From: Bradyrhizobium sp. Ai1a-2
GTDB taxonomy: Bacteria; Pseudomonadota; Alphaproteobacteria; Rhizobiales; Xanthobacteraceae
NCBI RefSeq assembly: GCF_000426245.1
Contig: NZ_AUEZ01000020.1
Coordinates: 16,001-80,000 of the forward strand
Length of the DNA stretch: 64,000 bases
Reading direction: 5' to 3'
Shown: positions 8,218-17,094 of the stretch, in pieces
Layout of the letters: each line of letters opens with the position of its first letter
How positions within the stretch are numbered: the first letter of the stretch is position 1
Made by a program: the position numbers and the translations under genes
The notes under the pieces: generated by a model
The model's input: only the letters and a program-made list of their open reading frames with translations
What the model was told of the DNA's origin: nothing
Databases searched by the model: none

Positions 8218-9087
8218 CTACACCGTCTCGCACGTAAACCCATTGCCTCTGCGTCGGATCTTGCCGGCGGAGGGCGAGGGGAAATGCGCGGTGCAGCAGA
8301 GCGTGTCGGTATCGCAATAGCGCTCCAGGAAGTTGCGCCGTGTCTGCGCCGCCTGCGCCTGGTCGACATCGAACTTCGCCGACAGTTCCGGATAACGCGT
8401 CTGCAGCGGCGAGTGCATGAGATCGCCGGAGAACACGGCGTCGTCCCTGCCGCGCCCGAGAATGAAAGCGACGTGGCCCGGCGTGTGCCCGGGCGTCGGC
8501 AGGATACGCGCGTGGTCGCCGATCGTAAAATCGTCGCTCACGATCGCCTCGCGCTTTGCCTCGACGATTGGCAGCACGCTGTCGGCGAAGGGTGGCACTT
8601 CGCTTTTTTCGTTCTGCGCGGTCCAGTAGTCGAACTCACCCTTGGCAAAGACGTAGCGCGCTTTTGGAAACGTCGGCACCCAGCGGCCGTTTTCCAATCG
8701 CGTGTTCCAGCCGACGTGGTCGACGTGCAGATGCGTGCACATCACATAGTCGATGTCTTCGACTGCGAACCCGGCCGTGGCGAGGCCGCGTAGATAGGTG
8801 TCGTCGGTCTTCATGTTCCATTTCGGCCGCTGCGGGCGTGGCTTGTCGTTGCCGATGCAGCTGTCGATCAGGATGGTGTGATGCGGCGTCTTCACGACAT
8901 AGGACTGGAAGCACAAAAGCAGGACGTCGCTCTCGTCGAGCGCCCTGGCCTCGCGCATCCACGCCCGGTTCTCGGTCAGCACGTCCGCCGTCAGGCCGGG
9001 CAGCATATCCAGCGCCGGCAGGAAGCTCGTCTCCTGCTCGATGATGCGGTGGATGGTGAGGTCTCCGATCGAGAAGGTGAGGCTCAT
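8218..9087 (-). CDS. MBL-fold metallo-hydrolase
   Basis: The protein has 289 aa from the ATG at 9087. The metal site CTHLHVDHVGWNT (HxHxDH) is complete, with further ligands in TPGHTPGHVAF and VFSGDLMHSP. It is a dinuclear zinc hydrolase of the lactonase/esterase-like branch. It is clearly paralogous to the gene at 10892 (shared CTHLHVDHVGWNT and WVPTFPKARYVF). It is followed tightly upstream by a GST gene and may be co-transcribed with it. The substrate is unknown. Confidence 0.9.
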   Translation of the reverse strand: MSLTFSIGDLTIHRIIEQETSFLPALDMLPGLTADVLTENRAWMREARALDESDVLLLCFQSYVVKTPHHTILIDSCIGNDKPRPQRPKWNMKTDDTYLRGLATAGFAVEDIDYVMCTHLHVDHVGWNTRLENGRWVPTFPKARYVFAKGEFDYWTAQNEKSEVPPFADSVLPIVEAKREAIVSDDFTIGDHARILPTPGHTPGHVAFILGRGRDDAVFSGDLMHSPLQTRYPELSAKFDVDQAQAAQTRRNFLERYCDTDTLCCTAHFPSPSAGKIRRRGNGFTCETV

Positions 9088-9100
9088 GGCAGACTCCGCT

Positions 9101-9715
9101 TCAGGCTGGCGGCACCGAGATCTTGACCGACGGCCGCTCCAGCATTTTCTGGTTGAACGTATCAAGCTTCGGATAGGCCTTGCGCCAGCCGCAGTCGGGG
9201 AAGCGGAGGTCGGCATAGCCGAGCACGCAAACCAGTCCGATCTGGGCGATGTTGAACGGGCCGGAGAGTACATCCTCCCGCTGCTCGAACCGCGCCATGC
9301 CGGCCCAGGCCCGGTTCCAGTGGTCGTCATACCAGGCCTGCCACTGCAAGCCCTGCGGCCGCACCATCTTCTCGTAGCGGCACAACAGCATGGAATCGAG
9401 CATGCCCTGCAGCAGCGAGTGATCGGTCTTGGCCTTCCACCGCGCCGGTCCGGATGCCGGGATCAATCTGCCGCCGCCGGCGAGATCGTCGAGATATTCG
9501 ACGATGACGTAGGAATCGAGGATGGCGTCGCCGTTATCGAGGATCAGCACCGGCAGTTTCTTCAGCGGGTTGATATCGCGCGTGTAGGCATCGTTCGCGG
9601 TGCCCGGCGCGACCGTGGTGGGGACCAGCTCGATCTTGTCGATCAGCCCGGTCTCGATCGCAGCAATGCGCACCTTGCGGGCAAACGGCGAGGCCGGCGA
9701 GAAGGTAAGCTTCAT
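9101..9715 (-). CDS. Glutathione S-transferase family protein
   Basis: The protein has 204 aa from the ATG at 9715. The thioredoxin-like N-terminal domain begins MKLTFSPASPFARKVRIAA with a Ser-rich active-site loop. NPLKKLPVLILDNGDAILDS carries the cis-Pro and the Asp-Ser glutathione contacts. A helical C-terminal domain follows (GMLDSMLLCRYEKMVRPQGL). It conjugates or isomerises electrophiles with glutathione. It sits between an MBL hydrolase and an FAH-family gene on the same strand, a grouping that suggests aromatic or lactone catabolism. Confidence 0.9.
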   Translation of the reverse strand: MKLTFSPASPFARKVRIAAIETGLIDKIELVPTTVAPGTANDAYTRDINPLKKLPVLILDNGDAILDSYVIVEYLDDLAGGGRLIPASGPARWKAKTDHSLLQGMLDSMLLCRYEKMVRPQGLQWQAWYDDHWNRAWAGMARFEQREDVLSGPFNIAQIGLVCVLGYADLRFPDCGWRKAYPKLDTFNQKMLERPSVKISVPPA

Positions 9716-9742
9716 GGGATGCCTCAAAGTAAATGCTGTGTC

Positions 9743-9824
9743 GTCATTGCGAGGAGCACAAGCGACGAAGCAATCCATTTCGCCGCGGACGCGGTATGGA
9801 TTGCTTCGCTTCGCTCGCAATGAC
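9743..9824. repeat. Dispersed palindromic repeat (CATTGCGAG type), copy 2
   Basis: GTCATTGCGAGGAGC at the left and the inverse GCTCGCAATGAC at the right enclose AGCAATCCAT/ATGGATTGCT arms. It is the same family as 6469-6541. It separates the FAH-family gene from the GST gene. Confidence 0.82.
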
Positions 9825-9854
9825 AGTGGCTCTGGTCTTCGCCACCAATAAAAG

Positions 9855-10697
9855 TTACGCCGCAACGATCTCCTGGCGCTGCTCGCCCAGGCTCTCGATG
9901 CCGAGCGTCACGACGTCGCCGACGTTGAGGTATTGCGGCGGCTTCATGCCGGTGCCGACGCCGGGCGGCGTGCCGGTGGTGACGATGTCGCCGGGCAACA
10001 GCGTCATGAACTGCGAGACGTAGGAGATGCACTTCGCCATCGAGAAGATCATGGTCGAGGTCGAGCCGGTCTGCCGGCGCTGGCCGTTGACGTCGAGCCA
10101 CATCGACAGGCTCTGCACGTTCGGGATCTCGTCCTTGGTGACGAGCCAGGGGCCGAGCGGGCCGAAGGTGTCGTGCGACTTGCCCTTGGTCCACTGTCCC
10201 AGGCGCTCGATCTGGAAATTGCGCTCGGAAACGTCGTTGCAGACGCAATAGCCGGCGACATGGTTCAGCGCGTCGGCCTCGGAAACATATTTGGCGCGGG
10301 TGCCGATGATGGCTGCGATCTCCACTTCCCAATCGAGCTTGGTCGAGCCGCGCGGCTTCTCCACGGTGTCGTTCGGGCCGGAGAGGGCGGTGTTGGCCTT
10401 CAGGAAGAAGATCGGCTCGGACGGAATCGGATTGCCGGTTTCCTTGGCATGGTCGCTGTAGTTCAGCCCGATCGCGACGAATTTCGAGATGCCGGTCACC
10501 GGTGCGCCGAGGCGCGGGTTGCCGGGAACCGCAGGCAGCTTGGACGGATCCAGCGCGGCAAGCCTGGCCAGGGATTCCGGGGAATAGGCCTCGCCGGTGA
10601 GGTCCTTCAGATGCGCCGACAGGTCGCGCAACTGGCCGGATTGATTGATCAGGCCGGGCTTTTCCTCACCCTTCGCACCGTAACGAACAAGCTTCAT
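9855..10697 (-). CDS. Fumarylacetoacetate hydrolase family protein
   Basis: The 280-aa protein has all FAH landmarks: FVAIGLNYSDHAKETGNP, the lid FFLKANTALSGPND, and metal-binding acidic residues in KLDWEVEIAAIIG. Further on are GYCVCNDVSERNFQ, GKSHDTFGPLGPW and GDIVTTGTPPGVGTG. Members hydrolyse or decarboxylate beta-diketo acids and related ring-cleavage products. It is often annotated as ureidoglycolate lyase or 2-hydroxyhepta-2,4-diene-1,7-dioate isomerase; the substrate is unresolved. It is probably transcribed with the downstream GST and MBL genes. Confidence 0.92.
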   Translation of the reverse strand: MKLVRYGAKGEEKPGLINQSGQLRDLSAHLKDLTGEAYSPESLARLAALDPSKLPAVPGNPRLGAPVTGISKFVAIGLNYSDHAKETGNPIPSEPIFFLKANTALSGPNDTVEKPRGSTKLDWEVEIAAIIGTRAKYVSEADALNHVAGYCVCNDVSERNFQIERLGQWTKGKSHDTFGPLGPWLVTKDEIPNVQSLSMWLDVNGQRRQTGSTSTMIFSMAKCISYVSQFMTLLPGDIVTTGTPPGVGTGMKPPQYLNVGDVVTLGIESLGEQRQEIVAA

Positions 10698-10810
10698 TTT
10701 TGATCACTCCCTAAACGGGTTTTTTGGGCTTTACGGACTTGGGACGCTTCATGGAGCAGCGCGGGGCGAAATTCAACTGCCGAAAACGGGGGGAGGGTGG
10801 GCAAACCTAG

Positions 10811-10887
10811 GTGGGGTCGGCAAAGCGAAGCGTGCCCACCATCAAGCGCATCGCCCGCAGTGGCGGGCACGCTGCGCTTTGCCCCTA
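10811..10887. repeat. Palindromic repeat (GGGGCAAAGCGCAGCGTGCCC type)
   Basis: GGCAAAGCGAAGCGTGCCCAC at the left (with two differences) is inverted as GGGCACGCTGCGCTTTGCC at the right. The element lies between two same-strand genes, just downstream of the second MBL hydrolase stop codon. Confidence 0.75.
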
Positions 10888-10891
10888 CGGC

Positions 10892-11746
10892 CTACCCATT
10901 CTCCAGCGCGATGAATTTGAAGGCCTCGCCCTCACGCTTGATGTGACCGGCGTTGAAATGGCCGCCGATCACCAGCGTCGGCGTATCGGCAAAGCCGGAG
11001 AACAATTCGCGCCGCGTCACGACCGACTGCTCGGGGTCCGAATCCGCCGTCGAGCACCAGTCCAGATGGGCCATCTGGCAGGGATGATGGGCGACATCTC
11101 CCGTGAGCAGCCCTTCCTCGCCGTCGGAGCGGATGTGGATGCTCATATGGCCCGGGCTGTGGCCGGGCGTCGGGATCAGGGTGATCTCCTCCGTCAGGCG
11201 GTGGTCGGAAGGCACGAGGTCGGCCCTGTCGGCATCCGCGATCGGCTTCACGGAATCCGTGAACACCGAGCTCTGGTCGGGCGATTTGCCGTGGTCGCGC
11301 CAATGATCGAATTCGGTCCGGCCGAACACATAGCGGGCTTTGGGAAAGGTCGGCACCCATTGGCCGTCGACAAGCTTCGTGTTCCAGCCGACGTGGTCGA
11401 CATGCAGGTGCGTGCACAGCACGGTGTCGATGCTATCAGGGGGAAAGCCCGCCGCGGTCAGCGTCTCCAGAAAGGGATGCTTGCGGTTGTTCCAGCTCGG
11501 TACGTTGCGGCCTTGTTTGTCATTGCCGAGCCCGGTGTCGACGATGATCCGTCGCGTCGGCGTCTCCACTACCAGCGAGTGGATCGACAGTTTCAGGCGT
11601 CCCTCGTCGGTAGCGTAATGGGGAATGAGCCAAGGCAGCTTCTGCACTTCTTCGTTGGTCGCGAGCGGCAGGATGAAACGGGTATGCCCGACTGTCTCCA
11701 GTTCGACGACCTTCGTGATCTTGACCCTGCCTACTTTCCACGCCAT
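10892..11746 (-). CDS. MBL-fold metallo-hydrolase, paralogue of the 8218 gene
   Basis: The protein has 284 aa from the ATG at 11746. It has CTHLHVDHVGWNT, WVPTFPKARYVF, TPGHSPGHMSIH and LLTGDVAHHPCQMAH, the complete dinuclear metal site of this fold. The N-terminal segment (MAWKVGRVKITKVVELETVG) is typical of the quorum-lactonase-like branch. Together with the 8218 gene it brackets the GST and FAH genes, so the set may have arisen by local duplication. Confidence 0.9.
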   Translation of the reverse strand: MAWKVGRVKITKVVELETVGHTRFILPLATNEEVQKLPWLIPHYATDEGRLKLSIHSLVVETPTRRIIVDTGLGNDKQGRNVPSWNNRKHPFLETLTAAGFPPDSIDTVLCTHLHVDHVGWNTKLVDGQWVPTFPKARYVFGRTEFDHWRDHGKSPDQSSVFTDSVKPIADADRADLVPSDHRLTEEITLIPTPGHSPGHMSIHIRSDGEEGLLTGDVAHHPCQMAHLDWCSTADSDPEQSVVTRRELFSGFADTPTLVIGGHFNAGHIKREGEAFKFIALENG

Positions 11747-11862
11747 CCACCGCTTCCTTCTTAAAACGCTCGTTACCGCGAAGATGCTGATTTCCGCTTG
11801 TCCGCGCAATGGATCATCTCGCATGATCCGGCGTTATCGGATCGCGAGAACAGGAGCGCGCA

Positions 11863-12291
11863 ATGCCCGAACTGTCGATATCGACCGATAAAGTCGGTTT
11901 TTTGATCGAGAAGGCGCGGGAATTCGATGTCAAGGAAGCGGCATCCGACCCGGATTCCGGCTCGAATGCTGCCGACGATGATATGGTCGATGTGCTGGAA
12001 GATGATGGCCAGGACCCGGTCGAGGGAGAAATCAGGGGCTTCATCCGCGCGCTTTCCGAGGACGAACAGATCGATCTTGTCGCGTTGATGCGGCTTGGCC
12101 GCGGCGATCGTCCGATCGAAGAATGGGACGAACTTCGGCGAGAGGCCGCCGATCAATATAACGGCCGCACCGCGGGCTATCTGCTCGGGGAGCCCATGCT
12201 GGGTGATCTGCTGGCCGAGGGGCTCGAGCAGTTCGATCGTCCCTGGGCCGACGAGCGCACCACGCCCGACTCGTCGAGCGACAGCGACTAA
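11863..12291 (+). CDS. DUF3775 domain-containing protein
   Basis: The protein has 142 aa and is acidic. It begins PELSISTDKVGFLIEKAREF; the middle IRALSEDEQIDLVALMRLGR and the end NGRTAGYLLGEPMLGDLLAE match the DUF3775 family pattern common in alphaproteobacteria. The function is unknown. AGGAG about 8 bp before the ATG supports the start. It is divergent from the MBL gene. Confidence 0.85.
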   Translation: MPELSISTDKVGFLIEKAREFDVKEAASDPDSGSNAADDDMVDVLEDDGQDPVEGEIRGFIRALSEDEQIDLVALMRLGRGDRPIEEWDELRREAADQYNGRTAGYLLGEPMLGDLLAEGLEQFDRPWADERTTPDSSSDSD

Positions 12292-12326
12292 AGCCCGATG
12301 AGCTTTCTTTCTTTCCCGACCATGCT

Positions 12327-13316
12327 CTAGCGAGCGCAATCAACAATAACGGTGCCGAGCTTGTCGCCCTTCTCGACCGCGAGGTGTGCCTGCGCCGTCT
12401 CCGACAACGCAAACTGGCCGGCGATGTTGTGAAGGCGCGGTCCGGCCGCGAGCCATTTCGTGATGTCGGTCTGGGCTGCGGCAAGCAGCGGCGGCGGCAG
12501 CGCGAACAGCACCAGCGCGCGCAAGGAGATGCACTTCTCCATCAATTCGCGCATTGGCACAACGGGGTTGCGGTTGCCGTTGGTGGCGTAGACGGCGATC
12601 GTGGAATTGACCGCCATCAGTTTCAGCGTCGTCGCGAGATTGCCGCCGAAATCGATATCGACCACGCGGTCGACGCCGCGTTGATGGGTGAATGCCATCG
12701 CCTTTGCAACGACATCTTCCTCTTTGTAGTTGATCACGAGATCGGCGCCCGCGCGCCGCGCCTGCTCGGCCTTGTGCGATGAACTGACGGTCGCGATCAC
12801 CTCGGCGCCACCCCATTTCGCCAGTTGCACGGCATAGTGGCCGACCGCGCCGGCACCGCCGGTGACCAGCACCGTCTTGCCCACGATCGGCCCGTCCGCA
12901 AACAGGCAGCACCACGCAGTCATACCGGGGATGCCGAGCGTGGCGCCTTCCGCGAATGAGAGATGATCCGGCAAGGGCGTCACCAGGTGCTCGGCCAAGG
13001 TGATAAATTCCGCGGCCGTGCCAAAAGCTCGTCCATTGCGCTGGCCATTGAACAGCCAGACCCGGTCACCGACCTTGAACCGCTTCACGCCGTCGCCGAC
13101 CTGGTCGATGATCCCCGCGCCATCGCTGTTCGGGATGACGCGCGGATATTCCATCGCCCGATAATTGCCGCCGCGGCGGCCGACATCGGCGGGATTGACG
13201 CCGGAGGCTTCCAGGCGGATTCGCACCTCGCCCGCACCCGTCACCGGGGTCGGCATCTCGCCGAAGGTCAGGACCTCCGGCGCCGGCCCGGTCCGCTCGT
13301 ACCAGACCGCCTTCAC
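12327..13316 (-). CDS. Zinc-independent alcohol dehydrogenase / NADPH:quinone oxidoreductase
   Basis: The protein has 329 aa. Translation begins at GTG 13316, which overlaps the upstream SDR stop codon by four bases (GTGA), so the two are translationally coupled. The MDR fold shows an N-terminal GroES-like domain (GEVRIRLEASGVNPADVGRR) and the nucleotide site VLVTGGAGAVGHYAVQLAKW. It lacks the structural-zinc Cys cluster, as in quinone oxidoreductases. It reduces quinones or enones with NADPH. Confidence 0.9.
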   Translation of the reverse strand: MKAVWYERTGPAPEVLTFGEMPTPVTGAGEVRIRLEASGVNPADVGRRGGNYRAMEYPRVIPNSDGAGIIDQVGDGVKRFKVGDRVWLFNGQRNGRAFGTAAEFITLAEHLVTPLPDHLSFAEGATLGIPGMTAWCCLFADGPIVGKTVLVTGGAGAVGHYAVQLAKWGGAEVIATVSSSHKAEQARRAGADLVINYKEEDVVAKAMAFTHQRGVDRVVDIDFGGNLATTLKLMAVNSTIAVYATNGNRNPVVPMRELMEKCISLRALVLFALPPPLLAAAQTDITKWLAAGPRLHNIAGQFALSETAQAHLAVEKGDKLGTVIVDCAR

Positions 13317-14095
13317 AGCGTGCCCGGGAACGCGCCGCCGTCGAGCAGGATGTTCTGGCCGGTGATGAAGCCGGCCTTGGCGCCGCACAGGAACGCGCAG
13401 GCGTAACCGAACTCTTCGGGATCGCCGAAGCGGCCGGCCGGATTGAGCTTGGCGCGCTCGGCCAACAGTTGCTGGGGCGTGATGCCGCGCTTCTCGGCTT
13501 CGGCCTTCGCGGTGCCGAGCAGGCGGTCGGTCTCGAACGGCCCCGGCAGCAGCGCATTGATGGTGACGTTGTTGATGACGGTCTTGCGCGACAGGCCCGC
13601 GATGAAGCCGGTGAGGCCGGCGCGCGCGCCGTTGGAAAGTCCCAAAATCTCGATCGGCGCCTTCACCGCGGCGGAGGTGATGTTGACGACGCGGCCGAAT
13701 TTCCGCGCCATCATGCCGTCGACGGTGGCCTTGATCAGCTCGATCGGGGTCAGCATGTTGGCGTCGATCGCCTTGATCCAGTCGTCGCGGGTCCAGTTGC
13801 GGAAATCACCGGGCGGCGGGCCGCCGGCATTGTTGACCAGGATGTCCGGCTCCGGGCAGGCCTTCAACACGGCCTCCCGGCCCGCCGGCGTCGTGATGTC
13901 GCCGGCGATCTCGGTGACGGTGACGGCCGGGTTCGCTTTGCGAATCTCGTCGGCGGTCTTCTTCAGCGCTTCCGCGCCGCGCGCCGTCAAGGTGACGTGG
14001 ACACCCTCATTGGCGAGCGCGATGGCGCAGGCGCGGCCCAGACCCTTGCTTGAGGCGCAGACGATGGCACGGCGGCCTTTGATCCCAAGATCCAC
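13313..14095 (-). CDS. SDR family oxidoreductase without the canonical catalytic Tyr
   Basis: The 260-aa protein has the cofactor motif ASSKGLGRACAIAL and the NNAG motif (ILVNNAGGPPPGD). Its C-terminus (FLCGAKAGFITGQNILLDGG) is a normal classical-SDR end. Where YxxxK is expected the sequence reads ILGLSNGARAGLTGF, so the usual Tyr is absent. This subgroup is widespread and annotated as 3-oxoacyl reductase-like, but catalysis by the usual triad seems impossible. It is coupled to the quinone oxidoreductase downstream. Confidence 0.87.
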   Translation of the reverse strand: MDLGIKGRRAIVCASSKGLGRACAIALANEGVHVTLTARGAEALKKTADEIRKANPAVTVTEIAGDITTPAGREAVLKACPEPDILVNNAGGPPPGDFRNWTRDDWIKAIDANMLTPIELIKATVDGMMARKFGRVVNITSAAVKAPIEILGLSNGARAGLTGFIAGLSRKTVINNVTINALLPGPFETDRLLGTAKAEAEKRGITPQQLLAERAKLNPAGRFGDPEEFGYACAFLCGAKAGFITGQNILLDGGAFPGTL

Positions 14096-14285
14096 TGTTT
14101 CACTCCCGTGATGTCAGGTGGTTTCTAAAATGTTCGATCCGGCCACTTTAGCCAACGCCAAGCGGCCTGATAAGCCCTGCGGCGTTGCACCGGCCGAAAT
14201 CGTAGGTATGAATGCGCGCATATCAGTGTCCAGATCATGATCCGATTGGTTGAATTGGATCATGATCTGATCTTTCTTCGTTTTT

Positions 14286-14335
14286 AAGCATGATCTTTTC
14301 GGAAACCCGGTACCCACTTTTCCGGATCATGCTTT
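14286..14335. repeat. Dispersed palindrome (AGCATGATC-CGGAAAAGTGG type), copy 1
   Basis: AAGCATGATCTTTTCGGAAA at the left and TTTTCCGGATCATGCTTTA at the right are inverted. This is the common Bradyrhizobiaceae-type intergenic palindrome; other copies are at 48291 and 58187. It ends about 12 bp before the SDR start at 14348. Confidence 0.85.
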
Positions 14336-14347
14336 AGGGAACGCACC

Positions 14348-15109
14348 ATGTCCGATCTGTTCGATGTCAGCCAGGAAACCATCTTGATCACCGGCGCGAG
14401 CCAGGGGCTGGGGCGGCAATTCGCCCGCGTTCTTTCCGCGCATGGCGCCGCCGTCGTCCTTGCTGCGCGCCAGACCGGCAAGCTGAAGAGCCTGGAGGAG
14501 GAGATCCGGGGCAAGGGCGGCCGCGCCGCCGCCGTGCAGATGGACGTCACCGACATCGGTAGCATCGGCAAGGCACTTGATGCCGCGGAAGCCGCCTTCG
14601 GCCCGGTCAGCGTGCTCATCAACAATGCCGGCATCGCCATCGAGAAATTGTCGACTGAACAGACCGAAGCGGATTGGGACGCCGTGATCAACGCCAATCT
14701 CAAGGGCGCGTATTTCCTGGCGACCGAACTGGCGCGGCGGATGATCGCGCGCAAGCAGGAGGGCAATATCGTCAACATCGCCTCCGTGCTCGGCCTTAGC
14801 GTGATGAAATTCCTCTCGCCGTACACGGTCTCGAAGGCCGGCATCATCCAGGCCACCAAGGTGATGGCGCTGGAGCTCGCCGGCAACAACATCCGCGTCA
14901 ACGCTTTGGCGCCCGGCTATATCGACACCGAGATGAACCACGACTTCTGGGCGACGCCCGCCGGCGAGAAACTGACCAAACGGATTCCGCAGCGCCGGGT
15001 CGGCGCCGAATCCGACCTCGATGGCGCGATCCTGCTGCTGGCCTCAAAAGCCTCGCGCTACATGACCGGCAGCGTGGTGACGGTCGACGGCGGTTTCCTG
15101 CTGAACTGA
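14348..15109 (+). CDS. SDR family oxidoreductase (3-oxoacyl-ACP-reductase-like)
   Basis: This 253-aa classical SDR has TGASQGLGRQFARVL (cofactor site), NNAGIAIEKL, and the catalytic YTVSK with the preceding Ser in NIASVLGLS. The C-terminal motif GSVVTVDGGFLLN is typical. It is an NAD(P)-dependent alcohol/ketone oxidoreductase of unknown substrate. Unlike the SDR at 13313 its catalytic triad is intact. It is divergent from that gene. Confidence 0.9.
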   Translation: MSDLFDVSQETILITGASQGLGRQFARVLSAHGAAVVLAARQTGKLKSLEEEIRGKGGRAAAVQMDVTDIGSIGKALDAAEAAFGPVSVLINNAGIAIEKLSTEQTEADWDAVINANLKGAYFLATELARRMIARKQEGNIVNIASVLGLSVMKFLSPYTVSKAGIIQATKVMALELAGNNIRVNALAPGYIDTEMNHDFWATPAGEKLTKRIPQRRVGAESDLDGAILLLASKASRYMTGSVVTVDGGFLLN

Positions 15110-15116
15110 GCACCAT

Positions 15117-15198
15117 CCGTAGCCCGGGTGAAGCGCAGCGTAACCCGGGAATCTTTGCGGGCAGACCCCGGGTTTCGCTGCGCTTCACCCGGGCTACG
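15117..15198. repeat. Palindromic repeat (GTAGCCCGGGTGAAGCGCAG type)
   Basis: CGTAGCCCGGGTGAAGCGCAG at the left and CTGCGCTTCACCCGGGCTACG at the right form a long near-perfect hairpin. A shorter relative is at 46833. It lies at the 3' end of the SDR gene and could act as a terminator-like structure. Confidence 0.85.
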
Positions 15199-15396
15199 AA
15201 TTCCAGCGGTTCGGCGCGGCGAGCGCCGGCGCCGTGACCATCGACACCGCGAAGATGATCAGCAATCCGCCGCTGATGCCCACAAAGCGCTCGATCCCCG
15301 CCATGATGCTGGCGGGCGGTCCCAGCCCTGCACCAGCGTCATGATGAACACGACCGCACCCTGGGTGCCGACATAGCCGATGCCGCGTGTCATTCC
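15194..15396 (-). pseudogene. C-terminal remnant of a FUSC-family (fusaric/aromatic acid exporter) transporter, frameshifted
   Basis: On the minus strand one frame gives TRGIGYVGTQGAVVFIMTLV and QGWD. A second frame then continues GPPASIMAGIERFVGISGGL and LIIFAVSMV to a stop at 15194. Together they match the end of a FUSC/YccS-like membrane exporter, but a frameshift near 15310-15325 and the absence of everything upstream make it a dead fragment. Nothing recognisable is present between 15397 and the tRNA at 15725. Confidence 0.65.
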
Positions 15397-15724
15397 GGGA
15401 AGCGTGCGCGCGTCATCGAAATGACCGCCATCCCCCGATTTTCTTGGCCCGAGGCTCCACTTTTGCGGCCTTTCTGGCAAGAGCGGTTCCAATGGCCGGG
15501 TTCGCGCACGAATCCGGGTCAATTTGGCCGTCACAAAACCTCAAAAAACCTGTGTCCAAGGGCTTTCCAAAGCGGATCAGCATTGATACATACGCCTCGC
15601 GCCCGGTTGCCCTCGGCCCCGGGTCGCCTTCTCAGGAAGTTTTCGAACGGATCGAGCGGCGCCCTTTCAAGCGTTGTCCGCTTCACGTTCGGCCTCTCTC
15701 CATGCAAGGCGGAAATCGGTTTAA

Positions 15725-15801
<77 letters not shown>

Positions 15802-15845
15802 ACCGATACCTTGTCCAGCCCGGACAGATAGGTAACAGAACGTAC

Positions 15846-15992
15846 CTAGGACATAGGTGACAACCTCGTGCCGAACGGGTTGTCGAGGGGCTGCAGGGTT
15901 TTCTGCTCCAGGTCGAAATATCCCAGATCATATTGCATGAAGTTGACGAGCCAAATGCCGTCATCGACTTCCTGCTGACGATGTCTCGACGC
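15846..15992 (-). pseudogene. C-terminal fragment of an IS481-like transposase
   Basis: The minus-strand frame ending at the TAG 15846-15848 reads VDDGIWLVNFMQYDLGYFDL then PLDNPFGTRLSPMS. This matches the C-terminal tail of IS481-type transposases (IWLVSFMDYDLGYFD...NPF...PMS pattern). Only about 48 codons remain and the rest of the element is missing. It lies 45 bp past tRNA-fMet. Confidence 0.6.
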
Positions 15993-16015
15993 GCGCTTAT
16001 TGCCTGGGCGAGGGG

Positions 16016-16912
16016 TCAGGTATCGGAAGGGGCGATGAGATGCCATTGCGCGGCAGATCCAAGCGCAGGAGGCACCGAGAGCACCGTTGGGATCGGTCCT
16101 GCATCGATAATGACCTCATTCGGCGGAGCTGCGAAGCCTAGTCCAGCCGCCTTCAGCAATGCCTCCTTGAGAGTCCAATAGCGGAGAAACAGTCGGGATC
16201 GAGATGCCTTCGACGCCTTCCGCAGGACAGCCTGCTCCTCCGCAGCCAGGACCAGCTCGCTCACCGAATCCAGCTGGTCCATTTCACGCATGGGTTCGAC
16301 GTCGACCCCGATCGGCATGTGTGCCGCCGCAACGGCAACGGCGCCCCTGGCATGACTGAGGCTGAAGTCGATTTCCTGCGGATTGAGGAGAAGGACCGGC
16401 TTGCCATTCGCCGACGCTCCAAACCGCAGCGCACTCGGCGGCCGACCTACTACATGTCCAAGGATCAGCCGCGCTCCGGCATGCGCGGCCAGATAGCTGC
16501 GCCGGTCCTCATGATGCCGGAGCCGCGTCAGGCAGTCCGTCTCCTGCGCATCAAGCAGCGTGCTACCCTGCTCGAGAGGAAGCGCGGTGGGGCCGGGCGT
16601 GGCGCCTTCTTCAGGTGGGAAGACCGCAGCCAGCCAGAATACGATTTCTCCCGGCATTGGTGCTCCGCCCGCAACCGGCGGGTTCGGATGAGGCAACCAT
16701 CGCAGACGCAACCCATCGTCGCGCGGCGTGACATGCTTGACAGCGATTGCCCAGGCGACCGCCGTTGTTGCCTGCGACGCGGTAAGCGACGAGGCGAAAC
16801 CTTCCCGCCCGGTGTAGACGGCGTTTCTCATGCAAGGTTGATCAATCGGAAAGCTGCCCCCATTCAATGCTCCCCGCCAATTGGCTATGGCAAGCGCGGA
16901 TTGGAAAGGCAT
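16016..16912 (-). CDS. 4'-phosphopantetheinyl transferase superfamily protein (Sfp type)
   Basis: Sfp-type motifs are clear: GVDVEPMREMDQ (metal/CoA site) and RYWTLKEALLKAAGLG. It moves the phosphopantetheine arm of CoA to a Ser of a carrier protein. The full frame is 298 aa; family members are about 210-240 aa, so the true start may be the ATG at 16657 (213 aa, MPGEIVFWLAAVFPP) or 16831. No polyketide or peptide synthase is in the window, so it may serve carrier proteins elsewhere. It lies next to the IS481-like fragment. Confidence 0.85.
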   Translation of the reverse strand: MPFQSALAIANWRGALNGGSFPIDQPCMRNAVYTGREGFASSLTASQATTAVAWAIAVKHVTPRDDGLRLRWLPHPNPPVAGGAPMPGEIVFWLAAVFPPEEGATPGPTALPLEQGSTLLDAQETDCLTRLRHHEDRRSYLAAHAGARLILGHVVGRPPSALRFGASANGKPVLLLNPQEIDFSLSHARGAVAVAAAHMPIGVDVEPMREMDQLDSVSELVLAAEEQAVLRKASKASRSRLFLRYWTLKEALLKAAGLGFAAPPNEVIIDAGPIPTVLSVPPALGSAAQWHLIAPSDT

Positions 16913-17094
16913 ACCGCTTTACGGAGCATGATATCCAGCATTGTCACGCGCGTGACCGCCCACGCCGCGATCGCATCCACCCCGAGAAAGCGTCTACGAT
17001 CACGTGCCCATGCACGCAAACGCGGCGACGTTCAGCGTTCCCGGGGAAGATCCGGTTCCGCGAACACAATGACGGCGCGGCCGTCCGTTGCTGA

